In this document: piece after piece, positions 43,910-53,074 of the stretch
Numbering within the stretch: position 1 is the first letter of the stretch
Layout of the letters: each line of letters begins with the position of its first letter
Source of the DNA: CAWFZT01 sp963820415
Lineage (GTDB): Bacteria; Chloroflexota; Anaerolineae; Anaerolineales; Anaerolineaceae
Assembly: GCA_963820415.1 (NCBI GenBank)
Contig: CAWFZT010000006.1
Coordinates: 1 to 64,000 of the forward strand
Reading direction: 5' to 3'
Length of the DNA stretch: 64,000 nt
Notes under the pieces: generated by a model
The model's database searches: none
Seen by the model: only the letters and a program-made list of their open reading frames with translations
What the model was told of the DNA's origin: nothing
Program-made: the position numbers and the translations under genes

Positions 43910-44692
43910 TCATCTGACCCTGCGTTTCCACTCTTCTTTTAATGACAACTGACGGGGACTTTCTCCCGAAGGCAGTGCCAGAAAATCGGCCATCAGCCGG
44001 TTAAATTTATTGCTCTCGTCCAACATAGGAAAATGTCCGGATTGCTCGAAAAGGATGGCATACGTGAATTCGGGCAGACCGGCGATCTGTTCGAGTCGCG
44101 GCAACTCAACCATCGGGTCATTTTGGCCATTCACCAGCACACAGGCCGTCGACAACTCCTGCAGCACTTTCTGCATGCTTCCCAGGTGGTTCAGCGAAGC
44201 CTGGACGGCCTGGTGGTCAACTTTGGAAGCATCCGCTCGGACCGGTTCGGTTATATGCGAGCGCCCCAGCAGCCAATCTGCAAGTTCTGCGGGAGGACTG
44301 TTCCCCAATCGGCTGTTGATCATGTTTTCTTCCAGGGGAAGGCTGACCGCCATGACTCTATCAATGATATCAGGATGAAGTAAGGCATATTGTAAAGCAA
44401 TCATGGCCCCCAGGCCGTGCCCGACCAGGGCCACTCTACCGATTCCCAAACTGTCCAGGAAACCATCCAGTAAATAGATCTGCTGATCTACTGAATAACG
44501 TGCTTGTTTCTTAGCAGAATCGCCAAAGCCCCATAAATCGAGAGCGTAGGCACGAAAAGAAATGGAAGCCGCCTGCATGACAGGAATCCAGTAACGCCAG
44601 GAACCCACCCAGCCATGGAGGAACACCAGTGGGCGGCCGCGGCCTAATACCTCGTAATGGACAATATCCTGCTCAAGCAGAATCGCGCTCAT
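43910..44692 (-). CDS. alpha/beta hydrolase (paralogue 1 of signalling cluster)
   Basis: A 260-aa alpha/beta hydrolase fold protein. PLVFLHGWVGSWRYWIPVM is the HGxx oxyanion region, ALDLWGFGDSAKK the next loop, VALVGHGLGAMIALQYAL the nucleophile elbow (GHGLG), and EQSGHFPMLDES holds the catalytic His. It resembles the hydrolase at 54979 (same HYEVxGRGxP, LHGWxGSWxxW, YALDxWGFGxS), so the two arose by duplication. It follows the REC gene by 15 bases as last member of the cluster. In the second elbow residue the usual Ser is replaced: GHGLG instead of GHSMG, so the Ser nucleophile is absent and it may be inactive. Confidence 0.8.
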   Translation of the reverse strand: MSAILLEQDIVHYEVLGRGRPLVFLHGWVGSWRYWIPVMQAASISFRAYALDLWGFGDSAKKQARYSVDQQIYLLDGFLDSLGIGRVALVGHGLGAMIALQYALLHPDIIDRVMAVSLPLEENMINSRLGNSPPAELADWLLGRSHITEPVRADASKVDHQAVQASLNHLGSMQKVLQELSTACVLVNGQNDPMVELPRLEQIAGLPEFTYAILFEQSGHFPMLDESNKFNRLMADFLALPSGESPRQLSLKEEWKRRVR

Positions 44693-44707
44693 CGACCGGT
44701 TGCCGGG

Positions 44708-45082
44708 TCATTTTCCAATCTTGGCTAAGAGTTCATTGACGCGCGCTGTCAATTCCATTGGGGCAAAAGGTTTTAATAAATACTCGGTTGCCCCGCTATT
44801 CAACCCTGTCCGGATTTCTGCTTCCTGGCCTTTGGCGGAAAGAAATACGATGGGAATATGTTGGATCTCCCTATTCGACTTGATCTTCTGACAGGCTTCA
44901 TAGCCGGTCATCTTGGGCATACGCACATCCATGAGAATCATATCGGGCATCTCGTGTAACGCAGCTTCTACGGCCTCTTCTCCGTTTGCCACAGCCACGA
45001 CCTGATGCCCTGCATAATTCAAAGTGAAGGTGATCAAATCCCTGATATCGCGCTCATCTTCTGCAACTAAAATTTTTGCCAT
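44708..45082 (-). CDS. single-domain response regulator
   Basis: A 124-aa stand-alone receiver domain. Acidic pair in VAEDERDI, phospho-acceptor Asp in MILMDVRMPKMTG, Ser/Thr in VFLSAKG and Lys in LLKPFAPMEL. No output domain, so it probably passes the signal on by protein contact. It follows the giant histidine kinase by three bases, its likely phosphodonor. Confidence 0.9.
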   Translation of the reverse strand: MAKILVAEDERDIRDLITFTLNYAGHQVVAVANGEEAVEAALHEMPDMILMDVRMPKMTGYEACQKIKSNREIQHIPIVFLSAKGQEAEIRTGLNSGATEYLLKPFAPMELTARVNELLAKIGK

Positions 45083-45085
45083 ATA

Positions 45086-48000
45086 TTATTCCTCAGTTTG
45101 AACTAACGGAAGGGAAAAGGAAAACACGCTACCCTCTCCAGAAACACCATTGCTTTTGAACCAAATCCTTCCATGATGCATCTCTACCAGGGTTCTTGCC
45201 AGGGCCAATCCCAGCCCGGTCCCAGCCGTGGCCAACACCAGTGGGTCATCTCCTCTGAAGAAACGTTCGAAAACTCTCGGCTGGTCTTTGATCGGAATTC
45301 CCACCCCGTTGTCCTCTACGTCTACCTGGATTTCTTCATCCGTTCTCTTCAAACTCACCACCACGCTGCCACCTGCAGGGGTATAGTTATAACTGTTGCT
45401 CACCAGGTTGGATATCACCTGGCGGATGCGTTCGGCATCCCCCGAAATTTGAGACAGATCGTTGATGATCTTCAATGAAAAGGTCATCGGTTTGTTCTCT
45501 TCTTGAGCGCGCTGCCGGTAGTAGTCGATGACCTCTTGAGCAATATCACCTAAGTTCAACTGCTCGAAAGATAAAGTAATTCTTCCCGACTCGATCCTTG
45601 AAATATCCAGCAGGTCATTGACCAGGACGCCTAAGCGTTCTGCATTTGACTTAACGATTTGCAAGAAGTGTGTTTGCTGGGCAGTCAACGCCCCACTAGC
45701 GCCCATCAACATGATCTCAGCGTAACCCTTGATCGAGGTCATTGGCGTGCGAAGCTCATGGCTGACATTGGCGACGAACTCTGATTTAAGGCGATCCACC
45801 TGAACTTCATGGGTAATGTCCCTGAAAATTGAAACTGTACCTAGTAATTCCAGGCGCCAAATCACCGGGGCAAGGTGCACTGAAACCACTTTCCCGCCTT
45901 CCAGGTCGAGCTCCTCGGAATAAATCTCCCCTGGCTGGTAGGCTTGCGGGCTGTCTGACCACTTACGCACGGTCTGGATCCAGGTGCGCGCCCGTTTTCC
46001 GAACAGGCCGGCATATTTATCCAGCATTTCGCCGATAGCCGTCGAAGATTTCAATCCCAAGATGGTCTCGGCTGAACGGTTGAATAGAGTGATGTGGTTG
46101 GTCGCATCAGTAACCACCACACCATCCGCAACCGATTCGAGGATGGCGCGTGACCGGCTGGCCTCAATCTGCTGTTCACGCAGCATCCTGCCCATGCGCT
46201 CAGATTGGTCGCGGATCAGGGTGAACAGCTCAGCATTGTTCAGTGATATGGCAATCTGCCGGGCAGTGGCCTCCACCAGGCTCACTTGCTCCAGGATGAA
46301 GAAGGACGGCTGGCGGTGGAACAGCATAAGCGCCCCTAACGCCTCCTCGCCCAGAATTAATGGAACAGCAATCACGCTGTGGTATTTACCCTCAGCGTCC
46401 ACCGGAATACTCCAGCGTTCATCAGAAAGCACATCGCTTACCAGCGCAGAAACGCGTTTATCGATCACCCATTGCGAAATGGCTTTTTCAGGACTGACAT
46501 CGGGAGAATTGCGCTCGGGATTCCCTTCCACCAGAGGTATACCAACCAAGTAAGAGCGGGCGTCGCTCCGGGCCAGGACAATCATACTTTGTTCCGCTCC
46601 CGAGGATTCATTCAGAACGCCCAAGGTGCGGTTCAACACCTGGTCCATATCCAGGCTGGCGGACAGCTCGGTAATGATCTTTAGCAGAGTCTGTGTATTT
46701 TGATGCTCGCGACGCAGCTCAATCGTGCGTTCTTCGACACGCAGTTCTAACTCGTCTTTCAAATGGCGGGTTTCCAGGAATAAGCGGGCGTTTTGAATAG
46801 CGATCGCGCACTGGTTGCAAAGCGTACACGCCAGTTCAATCTCGGACGGCGAAAACCTGTACACATTGGTGGTTTGAACCAGGTACCAGCCATGCAGGTT
46901 ATTTCCAATCACCAGGGGTACGATCAAAATAGAATGAATATTATATGGAGAAAAATAGTTCTCCATTAAGGGGGCCAGTTCCAACTCGGCGCTCACGTCG
47001 CTGGCGTTGAAAATCCCCAACGATTCCCTCAGGCGTTCCAACAGCGGAATCTTCGGTAAAACTAGCGGAAGCTCGGTAGCCCAGGCGGGCACCTCAGCGC
47101 GTAGGACACACTGCCCACTTTCGTCCAGCAATATTGCCGCCACACGCGAGGCGGAGAGCGCATTGAGCAGTTGCTGGGCGGTCAATTTCAGGATATAGTC
47201 CACATCTAGGGAAACAGTCAACTCGCTCGAAAATTCATTGAGCAGGGCCAACCGATGCGAGCGTTGGTCCAATTCGGCCGCCCGGCGGATGCTCTCTTCG
47301 AAAAGGCGGGCGTTTTCGAGACCGACTGCCGCCTGGCTGGCAAAGGTGGTTGCCGCTTGGATATGCTCCTGGTTGTAAAAACCAGGTTCGGCCTTTTCCA
47401 GAGCGATCACGCCCACCAGTTGAGATTTTGCCATCAAGGGGATGCCCAGCCAGGAGAATCTGTCAGGTTCCATAATCGAAGGGAAACGTGAATCGAGGCG
47501 GATATCCTCGACTGAAATCGCCTGCCCGCTTTTAACCATCTGTTGAAACAATACGCTATCGCCAACATCCACCGAAATGCCAATGCGACTTTCGGCGTCA
47601 GAAAAACCACTGGCGGCTGCTACAGACACCCGGTCCCCGTACCGCAGCCAAAGCGTGGCTGTATCATAAGGCAAGATCAGTTTCAACTGGTTGAGCAGCG
47701 ACGCAATCAAATCCTCACTTTGCAGGCTGGAAGTAATCGTGCCGGCAACTTGAGTTAAAGCCTGGAGTTGGGCGGCGCGCTGTTCAGCGGAAGTAAACAA
47801 ACGGGCATTTTCCAACCCCAGAGCAGCCTGTTGAGCCAGCGACTGGGTCAGATTCTCATCTTCTACTGTGAAGGCAGCTGGGATGTTGAAATTATCCAGC
47901 ACCAGTACACCCAGAACATTTTCACCGCGCACCAGCGGTACCAGCATCGATGATACCGGCAGTCTCCCCCCGGTGGCCTTGCGGTAGCGCAATAAATCGT

Positions 48001-51000
48001 CGGCTGAAAGCACATACTCCTGCGCAAAAGCGACCTCTGCTACCCGCATTGGTTGGGCCTTCTGAAAGGCGCGCATAGGTAGCGATATGCTGGCTCCGGG
48101 TAAATTTTGCTGGCCAAAGCGAATGCCACTCAGACTGGCATTCTCCGAATATCCGGCCGCAGCTTGTGTAATGAGGGCTTCTTCTTTTTCATCCCACAAA
48201 GCTACCCAGCCGGCGTGGGCCGAAGAAATCACCTGCAAAACGCTGTCCACCAGCGACTGCAGGATGCTGATAGGGTTCAGACTGCCCAGTTTTCGGCTGA
48301 ACGAAAGCAGGAGATTCACTTCCTGTAACCGGCGCCGGGTCTCAACCAGCAGGTGCAAATTCTGCACGCTGACACTGACCTGTCCAGAAATCTGGATGAA
48401 TAACTGACGGTCGTCCTCATCCATTGGATCGAGTTGCTTCTGCCCTACCGCCAGCACCGCCGCCGTCCGTCCATCGCCAATCACCAGAGGCAACCCGATA
48501 AAACTTCTGGCATGTAAAGCGGTAAGCAGCGGGGTACCTCGCCAGTCTGAATCTGCACCCAGATCTGGGACGATTAGCACATTAGGGTCTTGCAGGAGCT
48601 GCCGGAGAGGATTACGCTGCCCATAGTAAGATTCAGGGTTGACATTTTCAGGAACACTACCGATCGTTTCGATAAACCTCGGGCCAGCGGGCGTCTTTTC
48701 AGCCACCAGGACGGTCTGCAGGTTGAAACGCGTCAGCAGCTCGCGGCCGAGTGTGCGCAGCACCGAGGGAATGTCCGGCTGGCGGCTCACTATTTCGGCC
48801 ATCTCCAGTCCGGATTGCACCCGCTCATTCTGGTGATGCAACTGCTGGATGGTGAGTGATTTTTCCAGCCCTTGCTGTAAAAGCATAGGAAGATATTGGC
48901 GGGCGTGATCAGCCGCCTGTATCAACCTTTGTTGGTCCGTTTGAAGTGTCAACAACTGCTCTTTAAGCGAGTCGGTCAGGACGCGGTTTTCCAGGAACAT
49001 GCACACCTGCAAAGCGAACAGCTCCAATGCTTCAAATGTAGGCCGGTCTGGTCTTCTGTTGTCATTCGGTGCATCCAGGCTGATCAGTCCCAGGGGTGCA
49101 TCGTGGGAATCATATAAGGGTACCAGCACCATATCATCAGGGTCCCAGGCATCCATTTCCTTTTTTTCTACCGAGGGCAGGATGGTGACCATGTGCAGGT
49201 CCTCCGGGACGACCGGCAATTTATCCGCCGGGATAAAATACACATTCCCATACCGGTAATCCGGTTTTAAAATACGGGCAATGCCAGCCCAGGGTTGAGA
49301 ATGTGAGGCGAGTTCTTCCCATACCGATGGAGAAAGACCCGCTCCATGCACACGATGAAGAATAGCTGTTTGAGGATCACACAGGCTGATCACCACCACC
49401 TGGAACACGGTGGTCTGCCGGATAGCATCTGCAATTACCGTCAGGGCTTCTTCGGGGGTCGAGGTAGTCAGCAGCGTACGTGAAACATGAGCCAGCCTGT
49501 TCTGGGTTTCCAACTGGCGCTTCAAACGTTCCGAACTTCGCAGTTGGTCTTCATACTGGTATGCGTTGCCCAGGGCGACCGATGCATGGGCAGCCAATGA
49601 TTGGGCAATCTCAACTGCCGATTTATCGAAACGCTGGGCCACGGTGGAATGTAGAGTGATCAGGCCTACCCGCTTACCCTGGTAAAGGATGGGCACCAGC
49701 ATAACAGAACGGATACTTGCATGGCACGTCGAAAAAGCCTCGGCGGCTGCGTCGGGGAGGTTCACCGGTTCCCCATCCCGTAGCACACCCAGTTCCACCT
49801 CAGATAATTCTCCTACTGGTGGATCCCCAACAAAAAAGCGAATCTTACTACCTTTTTTTACTTGCTCCTGGGGATTATTGAACAGCAAAATCGTCCCACA
49901 ATCCGCCCGGGTGGTACGCAGGGCTTCGCCATGCACCAATTCTAGCAGGTACTTCAGGTTCATGGAGGTGCTGAGTTCACGACTGATGCGGGTGAGGGCG
50001 GTTAACTGGTCCACCCGCTGGCGCAAACTTTCGTCGGTCTGCTGCGCCAGGGAGGACTGCTCGACCACTCCAGCAATCTGGCCTGCGACCGTCATGGCCA
50101 TCTGTAAATCGCCGCGCTCGAAGCAGTCCGGGCTCTGGCTCCCCAACCATAGCTCACCAATGCCGCGGTCGCGCACCTGCATAGGTACGATGATTAACAA
50201 CTCGCATTTCCAAAATTCGCGGATCTGTTGATAGAACGGAATAATCGCGGTTGATTCGGATAAATGCCCGGAGGAGAAATTATGCTGCCCGCCGGTGACT
50301 GAAAATGGGAATTGGGGGTCGTCTACCTGCAAAGAAGTATTCCGCTCGGGCAGGTTGGGAAAATCACCGTAAAAAGAGAAACGGTGGAAGCGTAGCGTAC
50401 CCACCATCTCTTCCAACATGAAAACCGCCGCTACGTCAGCATGGACAAGTTGAGAAAGTTCCTGCAAGGAATATTTCAGGATCTCATCCAGCGTGGCAGA
50501 TGAACCGGCCAGGCTGGCAATCCGACGCAACCCCTCGGCGCGTTGGGCGCGCTGGCGGGTCTGCAGCACCAGGTTGGAATTCTCGATGATCGACGCCGCC
50601 TGGTTGGCAATAATAGTCAACAGGCGGATTTCGTCCTGAGAGAACCCAATCACACCCTTGATGTGATTAGATGCCTGCAGGTAGCCCAGCATGTGCCTGG
50701 CAGATACCAGCGGGATTAGAACGGTGTCGCGCAGGCTGGCGGAGACTGCCAATGCATCCAGGCTGAGTTCCTTCCAATGCATATCTTCCATGGCATTATC
50801 GGAAATGATTATATCCTGGGTCAATAAGGTCTTTTCAGCCAGACTTCCCGGAGGAATGGGTAGATAGTACATTTCCATGAACTGCTGCGGAAGTCCATAA
50901 AATGGCACTTGGCCCTCAAGGCGATGCTGATTCTCATTGTAGATCAGGAATCCAAGGATCTCCACCTGGACAAGGGGCACGATGGATTGTACCAACAGGG

Positions 51001-52054
51001 TATACAAACCCTTGGGGTCGCGCGTTGAGCTGAAAGCCTGGGCCAGTTGCGCCAGACCAGCCAGCTCAGCCGCCCGGCGTTTCTCCTGTCGAAAGAGTTG
51101 GGCGTTGTGGATGGCGATGGCGGCCTGGCCAGACAGCAGGCTTATCAACCCGAGGTCTTTCTGGCTAAACATACCCGTATTCAAAGAACCCAACTCCAGC
51201 GTTCCGATCAATTCACCCCCTACGAGGAGCGGAATGCCCAGGTAAGAATGGATCGGAATCGGCAGGCTGTTGGCAATTAGGCGCAGGTCGGTGCGCGCCT
51301 CGACATCCGGGATTAATAAAGGCTGTCGTTCTCTTGCCAGGTATCCGGAATATCCTTCTCCGGCGCGATATCGGATGGAAGGGAATTCCAGGTTGCGCTC
51401 CACACCCGGCAGGCTTGAAACCCGGTAGGGAACCAACCAATCATTCTCGGCTTCCCAGATGGTGATCTCCATGAAATCGGCCGGTATCAGTTTATCGACG
51501 TTGTCGAATATTGCCGACAGCGTCGTCTCCAGGTCCAGGTTGGCTGCTATGGCCTGGGTCAATTCCGTTATGGTTTGCAGTGTATGCGAAGAAAGCCCCG
51601 CCTGCCCCTCTCCAAGACTTTCCACCAACTCTGGCTGGCTGATAGACAACACCATTAAAGGCGTTGGTTGGCCCTGGATTAAATAAGAGGTGCCTTCCAC
51701 CAGGTGACCGTTCAGGACGAAACGAGCTTCCCCTTCCGCGACGCACAGGCTGAGGAAAGTCTCAGGCGGGCGGACTCGCCTGGCCAATCGCTCCAAGTTG
51801 GGAGCTTCCCCTTTTTGCAGGTTAAATAACTGGCGTCCCTGCTCATTAATCGAAACCACCCTCCCGCCGGGTTGGACCTCCAACACCGCTTTTTGATTCG
51901 CATTCAATTTATCGCTAACCTCAGCCATACCTGGTGGTGAAATGGTCGAATGCCTGCCCGGCACACCACGCATAAGCAGCCGAATAACAACCCATATTAC
52001 CAACCCCAAGGCGATAAACAGTATTCCCAGGGAGACCAGGTTAAACTGAAACAT
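45086..52054 (-). CDS. giant multi-GAF sensor histidine kinase (2322 aa)
   Basis: Membrane-anchored hybrid-length sensor kinase. One N-terminal helix (LGILFIALGLVIWVVIRLLM) is followed by a PAS-like segment (GGRVVSINEQGRQLFNL), then about ten consecutive GAF domains between residues ~180 and ~1960. Each ends in the usual ANQAA/GQAAIAI...NAxLF helix; examples are LISLLSGQAAIAIHNAQLF and ATTFASQAAVGLENARLF. A coiled coil (LKDELELRVEERTIELRR) separates the last GAF. A PAS domain follows (ILESVADGVVVTDATNHITL), then HisKA with FVANVSHELRTPMTSIKGYA (His ~2100) and HATPase with N-box ISNLVSNSYNYTP, DNGVGIP, FERFFRG and GTGLGLALA. Frame intact for 7 kb. Ligands of the GAF domains are unknown. Confidence 0.92.
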   Translation of the reverse strand: MFQFNLVSLGILFIALGLVIWVVIRLLMRGVPGRHSTISPPGMAEVSDKLNANQKAVLEVQPGGRVVSINEQGRQLFNLQKGEAPNLERLARRVRPPETFLSLCVAEGEARFVLNGHLVEGTSYLIQGQPTPLMVLSISQPELVESLGEGQAGLSSHTLQTITELTQAIAANLDLETTLSAIFDNVDKLIPADFMEITIWEAENDWLVPYRVSSLPGVERNLEFPSIRYRAGEGYSGYLARERQPLLIPDVEARTDLRLIANSLPIPIHSYLGIPLLVGGELIGTLELGSLNTGMFSQKDLGLISLLSGQAAIAIHNAQLFRQEKRRAAELAGLAQLAQAFSSTRDPKGLYTLLVQSIVPLVQVEILGFLIYNENQHRLEGQVPFYGLPQQFMEMYYLPIPPGSLAEKTLLTQDIIISDNAMEDMHWKELSLDALAVSASLRDTVLIPLVSARHMLGYLQASNHIKGVIGFSQDEIRLLTIIANQAASIIENSNLVLQTRQRAQRAEGLRRIASLAGSSATLDEILKYSLQELSQLVHADVAAVFMLEEMVGTLRFHRFSFYGDFPNLPERNTSLQVDDPQFPFSVTGGQHNFSSGHLSESTAIIPFYQQIREFWKCELLIIVPMQVRDRGIGELWLGSQSPDCFERGDLQMAMTVAGQIAGVVEQSSLAQQTDESLRQRVDQLTALTRISRELSTSMNLKYLLELVHGEALRTTRADCGTILLFNNPQEQVKKGSKIRFFVGDPPVGELSEVELGVLRDGEPVNLPDAAAEAFSTCHASIRSVMLVPILYQGKRVGLITLHSTVAQRFDKSAVEIAQSLAAHASVALGNAYQYEDQLRSSERLKRQLETQNRLAHVSRTLLTTSTPEEALTVIADAIRQTTVFQVVVISLCDPQTAILHRVHGAGLSPSVWEELASHSQPWAGIARILKPDYRYGNVYFIPADKLPVVPEDLHMVTILPSVEKKEMDAWDPDDMVLVPLYDSHDAPLGLISLDAPNDNRRPDRPTFEALELFALQVCMFLENRVLTDSLKEQLLTLQTDQQRLIQAADHARQYLPMLLQQGLEKSLTIQQLHHQNERVQSGLEMAEIVSRQPDIPSVLRTLGRELLTRFNLQTVLVAEKTPAGPRFIETIGSVPENVNPESYYGQRNPLRQLLQDPNVLIVPDLGADSDWRGTPLLTALHARSFIGLPLVIGDGRTAAVLAVGQKQLDPMDEDDRQLFIQISGQVSVSVQNLHLLVETRRRLQEVNLLLSFSRKLGSLNPISILQSLVDSVLQVISSAHAGWVALWDEKEEALITQAAAGYSENASLSGIRFGQQNLPGASISLPMRAFQKAQPMRVAEVAFAQEYVLSADDLLRYRKATGGRLPVSSMLVPLVRGENVLGVLVLDNFNIPAAFTVEDENLTQSLAQQAALGLENARLFTSAEQRAAQLQALTQVAGTITSSLQSEDLIASLLNQLKLILPYDTATLWLRYGDRVSVAAASGFSDAESRIGISVDVGDSVLFQQMVKSGQAISVEDIRLDSRFPSIMEPDRFSWLGIPLMAKSQLVGVIALEKAEPGFYNQEHIQAATTFASQAAVGLENARLFEESIRRAAELDQRSHRLALLNEFSSELTVSLDVDYILKLTAQQLLNALSASRVAAILLDESGQCVLRAEVPAWATELPLVLPKIPLLERLRESLGIFNASDVSAELELAPLMENYFSPYNIHSILIVPLVIGNNLHGWYLVQTTNVYRFSPSEIELACTLCNQCAIAIQNARLFLETRHLKDELELRVEERTIELRREHQNTQTLLKIITELSASLDMDQVLNRTLGVLNESSGAEQSMIVLARSDARSYLVGIPLVEGNPERNSPDVSPEKAISQWVIDKRVSALVSDVLSDERWSIPVDAEGKYHSVIAVPLILGEEALGALMLFHRQPSFFILEQVSLVEATARQIAISLNNAELFTLIRDQSERMGRMLREQQIEASRSRAILESVADGVVVTDATNHITLFNRSAETILGLKSSTAIGEMLDKYAGLFGKRARTWIQTVRKWSDSPQAYQPGEIYSEELDLEGGKVVSVHLAPVIWRLELLGTVSIFRDITHEVQVDRLKSEFVANVSHELRTPMTSIKGYAEIMLMGASGALTAQQTHFLQIVKSNAERLGVLVNDLLDISRIESGRITLSFEQLNLGDIAQEVIDYYRQRAQEENKPMTFSLKIINDLSQISGDAERIRQVISNLVSNSYNYTPAGGSVVVSLKRTDEEIQVDVEDNGVGIPIKDQPRVFERFFRGDDPLVLATAGTGLGLALARTLVEMHHGRIWFKSNGVSGEGSVFSFSLPLVQTEE

Positions 52055-52076
52055 TCAATGTTTGACCTCGTCCATT

Positions 52077-52971
52077 CTAAGAGCACACATCCTGGCGACG
52101 CTCCTCTGCGGCAATTTCGGTTATTTCACGAATATCAGAGAAAACATGAGTCGAGGGGCCGACAATACCGACTGCCAGAGTCATTAGTGGGGTTTGGATC
52201 AATTGATTCCCTTCACCCGACGCCATGATAAATCCTTGCTGACGATCCATAAAATTGTAGTGAGTCAAGACTTCCGCAGCAAAGCGCCCCTTCACTTTTT
52301 GGCGAATCGCCGCGCCATTGGTTTCTTTGGTGATAATCACAAAATTATCCCCCCCGGCATGGCCGATAAAATCATCCGGTGAGCCCAGTTCATCGGTTAC
52401 TTCACCCAAAAGCATGGCAGAAAAACGCAGAACGTTGTTGGCGGCGATAAAGCCATATACATCTTTGAAAGACTCGAAATGGTTGATGCGAATATCCAGG
52501 TACGCCCACCCTTTTTGGCGAATAGTTTTGCGCAATTGGTCTTCAATCAACCTACCCGAAGGTAAGCCGGATTGGGGGTCCGTCAGACTTTCACGCTCGG
52601 AACGGGCAATGGCGTTCTGCACGTACAACTTTTAATTCTTCAATATCGAAGGGTTTGGTGATGTAATTATCTGCGCCCAGCTCCAATCCTTGCAGCTTGT
52701 CGCTGCGCTCATCTTTTTGGGTGAGGAAGATCACCGGAATATGGCTGGTGCGCGTGTTGGTTCGCAGGGTGCGACAGACCTCATAGCCATCGATATCCGG
52801 CAGCATGATGTCGAGTACGATGAGGTGCGGCATAACATGGCGGGTCTTTTCTAAAGCCTCAGATCCACATGGCGCTAGGTCTACATCATACCCCTGGCTG
52901 TTGAAGTATATACGAAGCATATTTGCGATGTCTAAATCATCTTCCACAATCAATAGGTGGGCTTTTCCCAT
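52077..52971 (-). CDS. response regulator with GGDNF (degenerate GGDEF) domain, frameshifted
   Basis: A REC-GGDEF protein of ~297 aa just upstream of the giant kinase (22 bases). The receiver has VEDDLDIANM, phospho-acceptor Asp in LIVLDIMLPDIDG, Thr in FLTQKDE and Lys in ITKPFDIEEL. After EELK the frame changes near 52620 and continues YVQNAIARSERESLTDPQSG. The active-site motif reads GHAGGDNFVIIT: the catalytic Glu of GGDEF is Asn, so cyclase activity is doubtful and a binding or dimerisation role is likely. One base fixes the frame. Confidence 0.82.
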
Positions 52972-53074
52972 TTGAGCCTCCCCGAGACGTTATGCCGGGA
53001 ATAAAATCGGACTTAACTTAATCTTAACCTACAAATGGATTTTCGTACAACATTCACAGAACAATTCTTTAACT

